Shown: positions 47,976 to 60,300 of the stretch, in pieces | Layout: each line of letters begins with the position of its first letter | How positions within the stretch are numbered: position 1 is the stretch's first letter | DNA from: Pithys albifrons albifrons | Lineage: Eukaryota; Chordata; Aves; Passeriformes; Thamnophilidae | Assembly: GCF_047495875.1 (NCBI RefSeq) | Contig: NC_092467.1 | Location: 31,667,566-31,731,565, forward strand | Direction of reading: 5' to 3' | DNA length: 64,000 bases | Made by a program: the position numbers and the translations under genes | Notes under the pieces: generated by a model | The model's input: the letters and a program-made list of their open reading frames with translations, nothing else | Databases searched by the model: none | What the model was told of the DNA's origin: nothing

Positions 47976-48302
47976 ATACCCTAACCCTAATTGTAATGCC
48001 AAATAAAATACAATAAAATCAAACTTTTTACTGCCAATGAAGACTAAACAGTGACCAATAAGTAGAGCTCAAGGAATTTTTGTGTGGGTCTCATGGTGCT
48101 GCCTACAAATATAGACAGATATTCCCATCCCAGATTTAGGGAATGGGAAAGGCATGACCTAAAATTTAGGATAACTGGTGCCTGTTTGTGTTTCCCAGGA
48201 CAAAGAGAGGAATTTTTAAGCAGGAACAAATATTAAATAACAAATTTAATTATTATTATTAAGCAGGTAATAATTTCCCTGTGTAATTGTGTCCCTGACA
48301 GC

Positions 48303-51300
48303 ATGGCCAGCATTCCTGGGATTAACACATCCCTCCCTGCTCAGAGAGCCTCACACCTGGACAATTCCCAAGGGAAGAAGTCCCAGGATACAGAAGAAGC
48401 AAATTTCTACATGGACTGCAGAGCAGCTTATCTGACTGTCCTAAAAAGCAGCTTGGAAAATATCAAATCCAGGGAGCAGCTGAGCTTGGGTAAGGATTTG
48501 ATCCTTCCCCCTGAACTGCTGTGTGTGACAGTGACAGTGGGGACCTCACAAGCACTGAGAGTGTCCCAGTGCAGAGACCAGAAACTGTTGTAAGGAATTC
48601 ACAGTAATTTTGGATAAATTCAGACTTGAATTGGTGGTGGATGTATCTCTTAGGGATTTTACACTGGTTTTGGATAAGCTTCAGATTTCAAGTGTCTTTG
48701 AAGGTGTTTTCCTATTATAAAATATCACATAGTGATTTTTTTCAAAGTTTATAGGAACTGCCATTCCTCAAAATTTTTAATTTTCCTGAAATCCTTAATC
48801 TTTGTTGCTGGGTGTTGGATGACACATGGAAGTGGGAATATCAGACAGAGCCTTTTCTCTGTAAGTCACCAGTGTGAGTGGTCTCAGTCCAGTTTAGGTT
48901 GGGCAATGGCACAGAAAATCACCATCACTGGTGCTCCATAAAAACTCTCACTCTTTAGTTCAGCTCCTGCTGGATTAAAATGCTGCCATAGAATGAAGTG
49001 AAAAGTTCCCAGTTTTTAGTCCAGACTGTGTTTGTGTGTGAGTAGTTCCTGTAAAAGGTTTCCAGTTGTTTAGTCCAGGCTGTGTTTGTGTGTGAGTAGT
49101 TCCTGTAAAAGGTTTCCAGTTGTTTAGTCCAGGCTGTGTTTGTGTGTGAGTAGTTCCTGTAAAAGGTTTCCAGTTGTTTAGTCCAGACTGTGTTTGTGTG
49201 TGAGTAGTTCCTGTCAACACTAAAACAGGAAAAAATTCTCTGACTGCTTCAGGTGCACTAAATAAAGGTGTTGGAGACACTTAACCTTTGTTTGGGAAAC
49301 TTAAGGAGGTGAAGGACCTCTTGTGCTTCTCTAAAGACTTGATTATTCCAAGATACAAAAGCATCCCTCTGGTTTCAGATAGACTGTGCCCTTGAGTTTC
49401 ATTTCAGTTCAACACAATCCCTTCCTCACACTGAAAACTGATGAAAGGATGTTCTCAGTAAAGACTTTGAAGAGGCAAACCAGACCCAGCAAAGCAGGAG
49501 AATGCCAGGTGTGAGATCCTGGCACTGGTTGCCTGTGTGGTGTTGGCTGTTGGCCTTAAGTGTGTCTGTTGGTGTCATTTTTCCTTTCATGTTGTGTAAT
49601 TGGAATGGATAAGTTCAAAGGCATAGATGTGACATAAAATTAAGATAAATTCTACAGCAGATCTCAGGTTTTGGCAAACTAAGTGGAAAGATTTCTGTAG
49701 CTTTTAGTGGAAATAGGATCTAATTATGTGCAGGATTACAAACAATGTGTTCTTGATATTCAGACACTGGATACAGGTTGGATTTTACACTTGAGATTGA
49801 ATTTGTGGGTATTTTGATTGGGACTACAACAAAAACTGTCCTTCAGACCCACTTTCCCTTGGAGTGATTTGGCTTAAAAAACAAAAGTCTGAACGTGGAA
49901 AGTGATTCAAGGATGTTGTGAGAAAACTCCTTTGTGACAGCTGGAATATGTGGTTAATATTGTGTTTTATTCCTCAGTACTTCAGCAGGCTGGGAGAAAC
50001 CCATCCCAGAAGACCATCAACAAATACTGGACTTCACAAACAACCACACTGAATTTTGATGATTTTTGTGCTATTTTAAAGGAAGAAAAGCCAGCTACAA
50101 AAACTGAACTGCTTGAAGCATTCGGGAAAATAGACACAGAGAAGACTGGATATATTTTACATGATGAATTATATAAAATCCTTACCACAGTAAGTACCAG
50201 TAGAAGCTCAATTATCCATCTTTAGGAATGAACCCAAACTGAGTTGTTTGTGTTTGTTTTTTTTTTATTTCAGAGAGGTGATAAAATGACTTGGGATGAA
50301 GTGAACACCATTACTGAACAAGCTGATTTCAACTGCAGTGGCAAACTTGATTACAACAAGGTCTGGCAAACAGAGATTCTTGTTTTTGTGTTACTGGTTT
50401 GCTGTTATTGACACTGTGAATATCATCAAACTCAATATCACCACCTCCATGTGTCTGTTGATCATCTTACCCAGGATCCCAAAGTGCTTATGACCAAGTT
50501 TTGAACTGAATAAACATCCCACAAAGGTTTGTTTGATTTCACAGGAGGAAAACTAGGAAGAAACCTTTGTTAAAAATCAGTCTTCAAATTTCTAGAAAGA
50601 AATATAAATCAGCTGCTGGGTTGAAAGTCACACTGCGTTTTATTCAATATTTGGGCCTCCTTGTTGAGTCATGGCTCCATTTCAGTGTGGTGGGTCCTGT
50701 GATTCATGAAAATTAAAATTAATATTGAAAATACATCCACTGACTTATCCTTTCCCTGCCAAGGGTAATTTTACTGCTTACAACCAGGAGAGAGGCTGTT
50801 TCCCTGAGCAGTTGCCTGTCTCTCTGTGCAGTTCTGATAAGCAAAAATGCCACAAAAATAACTGCTAAGAGAAAGTTTTGTGTTCTAACAGCAGCAAGGT
50901 ATTTATTGACAACGTTGGAGGCACAGCCAGTTCACACTGGGCAAAAACTTGCCTAACTTGTTTGTGTAAAATAAACCATTTATAGCCTTAAGTTCACAGT
51001 TAACACCCTCTAATTTCCATATTAATGACTGGGGGAAGTCTTGGGCAGAGCTTTCCTTTTGGCTTGAAATTTGGGTGGTGCTCTCCTGACTTCATCCCTC
51101 GGGGTGGTCTTGAAGCATCTTCATCACTGTTGGACTTCTGCCTTTTCTCTGTTCAGTGTCATGACCTGTCAAACTTGTAAAACCTTGGCCCCAGTTCTCC
51201 AAATCTTGGATCTTTACCATTTCATCCTGTTGAAGTGTCTGGCTTAGTTTAATATATGACTCTAACTCATGGCACACTCATTTCTATCATTACTAGACAA

Positions 51301-54300
51301 TTTTTCCTGGGACAAAGTGGCACTTTATGCTGTTTAGTGTCCCTGCTGTGCAAACAACACTTTGCAAAGAAATTTAAAAAATTTCACAAAACTAGGGGGG
51401 TTTTTTTGGTCTCTTTTCTCTTTCAAGTTCTGTGCCCTGTACCTGGGCAGCAGGGAGCAGTGCTGCAGGGCAGCCAGGGCCAGGCTGCAGGGGGACAGCA
51501 GACTGAGGCAGCAGCAGCTTGGCAATCAAACTGAAACCCCCTCTGAAGTGTCCAAGCCATCCCCCAAACCCTCCAGGAAAACTGAGACCAGACTGCCAAA
51601 AGGTATTTGTATCCCTCATTCTCTCTGGGTTGATGAGCAGTGGAGTTTTTGGTGGATTTTTCTCAGCTCAGTGAGGATGTTTTTGACTGATATAATTCCT
51701 ACAGTGACAATCAGATAAATATCTCAGTATCACAGAATCATAGAATGGATTGGGTTGGAAAAGACCTCCAAGATCATCAAGAACAACCCTTGATCCAACC
51801 CTACTGTGATCACCAGCCCAGGGCACTCAGTGCCCTGGGCTGGTGATCACAGTGGGGTTGGATCAAGACGTGGTGGATTCTCCCTCAGTGCCACATCCAT
51901 AGAATCACAGAATCACAGAATGGATTGGGTTGGAAGAGACCTCTGAGATCATCAAATCCAACCCTTGATCCAACCCTACTGTGATCACCAGCCCAGCACG
52001 GAGTGCCCTGGGCTGGTGATCACAGTAGGGTTGGATCAAGACGTGGTGGATTCTCACAGTAGGGTTGGATCAAGACATGGTGGATTCTCCCTCAGTGCCA
52101 CATCCATAGAATCACAGAATCACAGAATGGATTGGGTTGGAAAGGACCTCCAAGATCATCAAGTCCAACCCTTGGTCCAGCTCCAGTCCCTTTACCAGAT
52201 CATGGCACTCAGTGCCACGTTCAATCTCAGTTTCAAAACCTCCAGGGATGGGGAATCCACCCCCTCTCTGGGCAGCCCATTCCAATCCCTGAGCACTCTC
52301 TCTGCAAAGAATTTTTTTTCTGATTTCCAACTTAAATTTCCCCTGGCAGAGCTTGAGTTGTGCCCTCTTGTCCTATTGCTGAGTGCCTGGGAGTTCTCAC
52401 ATTCCTAAGGGTGGGTTTTTTTGGCTGTTCTGTGACACAGCCCAGAGGGAAGAGAGAAAATGAATGCTCAGGTGTTGCAACATAGACAAGTTCTTTATTT
52501 CCTTCCCAGATCAGAGATGAAACCTTAAACACTTATCAATAAACAGTGTGTTTGTTTCAATTATTGAGGCTGCTCTTGGAGCACAATCAATAGGAGAGTT
52601 TAATGTTCTTCCTGGAGTTACAAAGATGCTTAAAAAACATCCCAAACTGGATAAACCCCACAGGTGACAAATGAAATCCTTGCATGGAATTTGGGCTGGT
52701 TGAAGTTGCTTCAATCCTGGCCAAAAAAACCTGACAAAACAGCAGTGGAGGGAACTTCCTGTCATCCAGTCTCTGTGTGCTCACAAACACAGGGTTTATG
52801 CTGAACAGCACCAGGAGTGGGTTGAAATAATGTCATTGTGACCAAATCTCTGTGTTTGTAGGTGACAGCAGAGCTCCTGCCAGACCCTGCTCAGCCCACA
52901 GTGGCACCACTGTCACTGTCACTGTCAGTGCCACCAGCACCAGGGACACAAACCTGCTGGATCCTCACACAATGAAGGTATCACCCTGAATTTGTTCTGT
53001 TTTCCTCACTTGCTGCTGCATTTTAAACAAGCCAAAAACCAGAGAAAAATGGCTCTTTATGTTTTATTTATAGTTTAGCTGTAAACTACTGAGGGGCTTC
53101 TTGGTGTGTGTGTTATTATTAACATTTTTATATACTGTTGGTTTTGCTGACATCCAGTTATTGGAAATAATTTTTCAGGTGTGAAGGTTTAATAGAACAA
53201 AGTGTGTTTTTTTATAAATGGAACCACTGTTGGAGAAAGTGTTTTAATGACTTCTTGAGGAATTTAAAGTTTAATAATTTATTAGGTTGGTGAGAACTTT
53301 AAATGCTTAAGTAGCCTGAAAGATTGTGTATCATAAACCTTTACATGAAAGGTAATTGGAAATAAATAACATATATGCTGTGGCCTGAAAATATTGATTT
53401 TTAGTTAGACTAATATGTTCTATCAGTATTTTCTTTTAAATAAATCACTCATTCAATATAAATTCCTGTGGGAGAGAGACAACAAAGTCACTTTGCTAAG
53501 TCAATATTTGCAGAGTGTTAATATTGATCTTTTTCCTTTGTTTTCCCTTTCTTGACTGAACCTTTACTAGTTTTCTTTCACCAGAAAATAATAGCTGCAG
53601 GAATATAAAACATTAACTGGAAACTGCTCAGATACATTAAAAATGTGCACCTTGAGACTCTTGTATAAAAGGGGAAAAAATGGTTATGACCACACAGTGT
53701 AACTGCTGCTGGAAAACTGAACTGATTGTTCTCAGGAGCTACATTTTTGTTTCAAATAACAACTCTGGATTTGTTATTGAACTCTGAAGCCCTTTATATC
53801 TTCCACGCTGCTATACAGTGACATTTGTTCTATATTAAAATTTAAAAACATCCTCTCAGAGGAATTTTTTGCAGTCTGTTTAGGTATCTGGACCTTCATG
53901 CAATTTAACCTGCAATTTCACCTTGTTCAAACATGATGTGTGGGGTGTGAAACCAGCACACACAGCCCAGGGTTGGCTTCTTTCTTTGCACAAACCAGAG
54001 AGAACTGACTGAAAAAAGGGGAAAAAAAGCACCTGCAGATCCCAATCAGTATTGATGAGCATCATTCAAACCCTGAAATCAATCAATAAACATGTAGAAC
54101 CAGTAATTTTTATAAACTTTATTTATTTATCTGTCAGAATCAAATGAATAAATACCATTTGTGGTGTGGATCAGAATCCAGCACCCAAAGATTCTTCTCA
54201 CTCATCCTGTATTCAGAAATATATATTCCTTTTTTCTGCTGTTTACCTGTTTGAGTCAGTAACAAAATATTTGCCATTTCCATGGGGAGGTTGGACCAAA

Positions 54301-57300
54301 GCTCCTGTAACATTTCTGGCAGAGGAAAACAGTGGAAATCAGAACATGCTGAATGTCTAAATTAAAAAACCTTTTAAAAATAGAAAATATTCCTAGTACA
54401 TTCTTCCCTGTGTTTTCTTTTGGTCAGTGGAGTTTTGGGATGTGTTCAAAGCCATGTCAATAAATGCTGGGAGTAAAAAATAACCAGTTAGAGGTGTGGA
54501 TAAACATCATGTTGTCCTGTTGGGCTTCAACTGCAGCTGAATCCCAATCCATGGAAAGTGATGGAGATGTTCAATTTCTGCAGAGCGTTCTTGGTGTTGG
54601 TTTTAGTCAAGACTGAAAGACATCAGCAAAAAAAAGGTGTATCATGTGCTGAAATGGAGCCCTTTGCTTTAATCATAGGCACAATTCCTCTCACAAACAT
54701 TATTTTAACTGGAATTCTGCACCAGTGTGTGACAATGTCAGTGATAACTTCAGTTGTAGGGCCCAGCAGCAGGTGGTGCCTGAATTCCTTTGCAATGAGC
54801 ATTTCTAACACAGTCATTTCCTGCTTTAGCTGTTACTGAACAACTTCTGTTGTGCTTTCACTGACACAGTAAAATCCAACCAGAAAAAAAACATCTTTCA
54901 GCTTCCCAAGTGTCCCTGTTTGTAATTTGACAAGGATAATTTAGGGCATGTAGCACCACCTTATGCTCCCTGCAAGAACAACAGTTCAGGATTGGATTTC
55001 CTAAAGCTTTGATCCACCTTTTTTTGCCCAACATTTTTGTCAGGTATTAAACTAAATGGGCAAACAACCACTTATCCCAGCAAGTTTTAAGGACAAATGT
55101 GGAGTGGAGGTGAAGTTTGGAGTCATGGAAATATGGGAATAAAGAGTTGACTGGGAGTGGGAATGAGTCAACAGGCTGAACATCAGCAGTGCTTTCTAAA
55201 GTTCCTTTCTGTTCCTCCACTTTAATCCCAACTCCCATTGCCCCTGAGTGACTGACACAGCCCCACCTGTTGCTCCACATTTCACTCTCACCATTAATTC
55301 CCAGGAACGGTGGGAATTAATTAGGAATCCTTTCCTAATTATTATTATTGATTGGTCCCCTTTTGCTTGTCCTGTCACTGGTTTCAGGGATAAAGATCAG
55401 GATAAAATTTTTAGATGGCCTTGTTAATTGGCTGCAAAAAGGGTTATTGGAGCTAATTCTTTTTGTTAAAAAGAAAAAAGAAAAGTGCTGTATCTCGTGG
55501 TGTATTTTCTGCAGGATTTATTAACTAATAAAATCAATTAGTATTTCAGAGAAGGTGCTTTTATCTTGCTCAGAGATGGAGCCACGTCTAATATTTGCTT
55601 GGTTCCCAGGAGTGGCACTGTGCACAGTCCAAAGGATGCTTCTACCTGGAAGAAGATGGTGAAATCATCAGTCACAAGTACAGGCTGCACCTCCCTCAGA
55701 GCTCCTCAGTTTGTGTTACCATCAGGCCTTTAAATGTTCCCCAGGTGGAAGGTGAGTGTGTTTTTATTTCATTTTTCCTCTTCAAAGAGTGCAGCTCAGC
55801 ATTAGATCCCCCTGGGATCAGTCTGTGCTTTCCAAACACTGTTGGCTTTGTGATTTACCAAGAGGCTTCATCTTTTTGCTGCACTGGAGTTGTTCTCTCT
55901 CCAAGGAGATGATTCCCTCTCTCATCCTGTAACATCAGATCTAGAGCTGGTTCAGACTCCTCTGTTGTGCTCCAGGGTGGTGATTGATTGTGGCTGAGCT
56001 TGGTGATAAAAACTGCTCTGCAATTAAGTGATGGCAAATAGGCATTTCCCAGTTACTGCCTGGCTGAAGTGGGAAGCTCATCAACAGAACTCAGTGAGGA
56101 AAAGGGATCTGAATCTGACAGGTTTGGGTAATTTAACAGATTTGGGGATGTCTCAGTGCTCTGCTCAGAACTGGGGGTTTATCTGGCACCCTTTCAGCCT
56201 GTGCCTTAGACAGTCCAGGCATTCTCTGTCACCAAAACCAACTTGTCTGTTGTGTAAAACATTCTAATTTTGGAGGATAATTATTGTCCTGATGTAGAAA
56301 TACCTTTGTGTGTTGCTGTGGAGAGAAAGGCCCAGTGCTGGTGTGTGAGGGAGGGATTCACTCCAGCAAGGGCCTTTATAGGGGAGAAATGTCCTCAGAT
56401 TTGGAACAAGTTTGTGTGGTGTGTGGCCACTACTTGGTATTCTTGATCCTTAATGATAGAACTATTAGTAGTAATAATTATCTGTAAGATAATCATAAGA
56501 CTTGGAACAGTTTCTCTGATTGCCCCAAATAGGAAGGAAATCCCAATATCATACAATGGATTCTTATTTTCCATTTTACCCTAACAGGGATCAACATGAT
56601 AAATACCATGGAAATACCTATTTTAGGGTTCAAAGAAAACCATCATGAAGCCTTTATGTGTGGAATATTTTTCTTTTTAGGAAGATCTTGCCATTGGTTG
56701 GCAGTGGATACAGCTTTGTTTATTCTGAAGGAGAATGAAACCCAGGAGGACCTACAGCTTGTGAGCTTTACTGACCTACAGGACAAAGAGGTCAGAGGGT
56801 TTGTTGTGTTCCTGTTTTAATTGTTCCTTCATTAGTGTGTGTTAATGCTGCCTGGGGGAGTTCTGTGTGTTTGAGAGGAACCCAAACTGTGCCTTGTCCT
56901 GTGCATGTTCCCTTTCAAAACTGGCAGCACCTGTGCAAGGGTGGATGCAACAGGATTGCAAGGCCTTGTGTGGAAGTTTCCTGGAATTCTTGGGAGACCC
57001 ATGTTGGCAGCACTGCTGAGTTGCTGGTTACATTTACAGACTCTCTGGAAACCCACTTCACTCCTGCACCTGCCAACCCAAAATTGCAAAGGCAACAGTC
57101 ATTAAAATTTCCTTTAATTTGCTTTCTCCTTGCCAAATACCATTTTGAAGTTGCCATATATAATTTTCTCTTTGCCATATATAATTTTCTCCTTGCCATA
57201 TGTAATTTTGAAGTTGCCATATATAATTTTGAACTTCACAGTGCACCCTGATAGGAATATTCTCATCCTCTGGCAGAAATAAGGCAGGAGAAGTGGCAGC

Positions 57301-60300
57301 ATTAACTTGTTTTCCTCATCGCTGCTCCTGTATGTTTTTTTTTTAATTTTATTTATAAAAGTTTCACTAGTTTTTGTGTCTTTAAAATGGCACCTTTGGG
57401 GACAGAGCCCAGCACTGCCAGGGACAGAGCCCAGCATTCCCAGGGACAGAGCCCAGCACTGCCAGGGACAGAGCCCAGCACTGCCAGGGACAGAGCCCAG
57501 CATTCCCAGGGACAGAGCCCAGCATTCCCAGGGACAGAGCCCAGCATTCCCAGGGACAGAGCCCAGCATTCCCAGGGACAGAGCCCAGCACTCCCAGGGA
57601 CAGAGCCCAGCATTCCCAGGGACAGAGCCCAGCACTGCCAGGGACAGAGCCCAGCACTGCCAGGGACAGAGCCCAACACTGCCAGGGGAAGAGCCCAGCA
57701 CTCCCAGGGACAGAGCCCAGCATTCCCAGGGACAGAGCCCAGCATTCCCAGGGACAGAGCCCAGCACTGCCAGGGGCAGAGCCCAGCATTCCCAGGGACA
57801 GAGCCCAGCACTGCCAGGGACAGAGCCCAGCATTCCCAGGGGAAGAGCCCAGCATTCCCAGGGACAGAGCCCAGCATTCCCAGGGACAGAGCCCAGCACT
57901 GCCAGGGGCAGAGCCCAGCATTCCCAGGGACAGAGCCCAGCATTCCCAGGGACAGAGCCCAGCATTCCCAGCAGTCCCAGAGGGTCCATCACTGCTGTGT
58001 GGGCATTGCTGTGACAGGACAGGCCCCCTGGGCAGGGCTGATGGGCTGTGCTGTGTCCAGGTGTGTGGCTGGCGGGGGGAGCTGGGCCCGGGGCTCTACT
58101 GGCTGCTCCCATTCACAACGGGCTGCAGGCTGAGGAAGAGGAAGGCTCCCATTCCTGGGGAAGCAGAGCTGCTGCACAGGGATGAGGATGGAGAGCTGGC
58201 CCTCACCGAGGAGTTCAGGTGAGGCACATCCCCAAACTCTGTAAAAGTGTGGCTACAGCTTTTGAACAGCTGCATCTTCCTAAAGTGCTCTGTACAGAAC
58301 ATTCCTAAGGCACTGAGCAGTTCTGACAGTGCTGTGAGACAGGAAAGGGAAAAGAAGCCTTTGGAAATAGTTCTGCCTTTTTCATCTTGTAGAGCTGCTT
58401 TGTTGGATGTGTTTGAGACAATAGATCTGGATGGGAATGGCCTGCTGAGCCTGGAGGAGTACAACTTCTTTGAGCTGAGGACTAGTGGGGAGAAGTGTGA
58501 TGAGGAGGCATGGGCTGTGTGCAAGGGTGAGTTCACTCCTGTGATTAATAAAACTAATTGGACTATCAATCTGCTTCCAGGCTGTGTGTGTATAGTTTGG
58601 AAGAACTGAGTATTTGTATCCTGTTCTGAGAACACACCTAGATATTGTTCTCTTCTCCCTTTGTTTTCTTTTTTTCCTCTTCCAGTCTCCTGTCCTTTGT
58701 TTTGCCTCATTCTGCTGTGTGTGCCACTGACCTTCTGCTGAGAGAGTTCTGCCCATTCCTTATTGTTTTGTAGCTGCCAAAACCTTCAGGCTTTCTAATC
58801 CTGGCTGATGTGGGGAATGAAACCATAACAGGTATTTGTTTAATCCACTCCTTTGTGCAGATTAGGCTGGTCCTGCTCTCATGTCTCACAGGGAGTTGAG
58901 AGGGACATTTAATGAGTGTGGACATGATAAAAGTGGCTCCCAGAGTTTATGTGGATTGTTTCATTGTGTATCAGCCCATGCCATGTTGGACATAATTCCC
59001 TGTAGGCTGTGACACACTCTGACCAAAATACTTCAGATCTGGCAAATCCTACTCATTATTTCTCCCCCAAACACTCCAAGCTGTTGGACTTTTTCCCAGC
59101 TGATGGAAAGCTGATACAAAATCCTTTTCTATGGCTGAGTTTCTCCTCTATTTCCTCCCTGCTTTTCCACACTTGGACTCTGTCAGGGTGAAGCCTCTGT
59201 GCTCTGATCTCCACACAAGCAGGAGGGGTAAATATGTGGGAATAAATAAGGGAGGAAAGGGGAATCTGGTGAATGTTTTACCAGGTCATTAATCAGTTGA
59301 AAGGGTTCAGACAAATACCATAAATCTTGACAGCAAAGTTCAAGCCATTTATTACAGCATCTGTACCCTTAGGTAGATTTATTAAATTGGTAATCCCTTT
59401 TTAATAATATATAGTAAAGATTTAGCATTGTTATGAAGATGAGCAAACCATTTTTAAAACTCTCTGACACCAGGACATTTCAATTATGTGTTTGCTGACA
59501 TTAGAGGGATATCTGTGATATTCTCTCTAGAGAAGGGTGTTGGGATTACTGGAATTTTATTGCTTTGTAGGAACTAAGTAAATCATTTCTGTATCAAGGA
59601 CCTCAAGCACTAAGGGTTCCAGCTGACTTGCATTTCCCATTCCTAAAATACCCCATTCTGCAAAGCTCAGCCACAAACTTTTAACAAAAAGAAAAGAAAA
59701 AATCCACATGAACTGTTTCTGTTTGGAAATCTCAGCCTCTTTTGGGTTATCCAAGGGAACAGCTGTTTGTAGGGATTGTCCAAAATCCACAGGGAAGCTC
59801 TGTAAGGAGCACATGCCTGGACAAGGACAGTCTTTCCCAAATAATATTGGAGAGCCCCAAAACAGCTCCATCTTTCAAACCTTGTTAACATGAGGAGGGT
59901 TTGGCTTTGGAAAGACCTTTGAGTGCTCCTTCCTTTTCCTTTTAAACAGAGAATTTTGAGATGAAGAGGAATGAACTAACGAGGCAAGGCTTTCTGGATC
60001 TGACCCTCATGGAAGCCACTGACCCTGAGGGGGATCCCAGGGACCTCTGGGTCACTCTGTTGGCTCTGGGCTACAACAAGGCCTTGGAAAGGACAGAGGT
60101 ATGGGGGTCACAAAGCCAAAACGTGCTCCTGTTTGTGAATCCATCAGGGATTCACTCCAGACAGGGGTAACTCAGGGTTTGCACTGTCATTTTAATGTCC
60201 TGTGCCTCAGGGTAACACTTGGAGTGCTGGAAGAGGAGAGGGAACCTTCCTTTTGCTGTAGAGAAGGCCAGGGTTGTGTGGGTTTGTAGAGGAGAGTGTT

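Larger units (their letters stand above)
51730..52395 (-). repeat. Cluster of CR1 fragments containing two palindromes
   Basis: Three successive CR1 3' ends in complement (AATCATAGAATGGATTGGG at about 51738, 51915 and 52122) are followed by one longer body. That body carries GGAATCCACCCCCTCTCTGG and CTCTGCAAAGAATTTTTTTTC. The cluster lies in the EFCAB7 intron between exons 51428-51602 and 52862-52977. Confidence 0.85.

Noticed and set aside
50361..50411. Reading the third EFCAB7 exon through to its stop ([10 protein letters not shown]...)
   Set aside because: The donor AAG|GTCTGG at 50361 joins in phase to FCALYLGS at 51428, which matches the conserved protein; the read-through does not.
57114..58133. 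Open frames up to 332 codons around the 22-bp array
   Set aside because: The period of 22 is not a multiple of three and the unit lacks stops, so all frames stay open; the array is intronic to EFCAB7.
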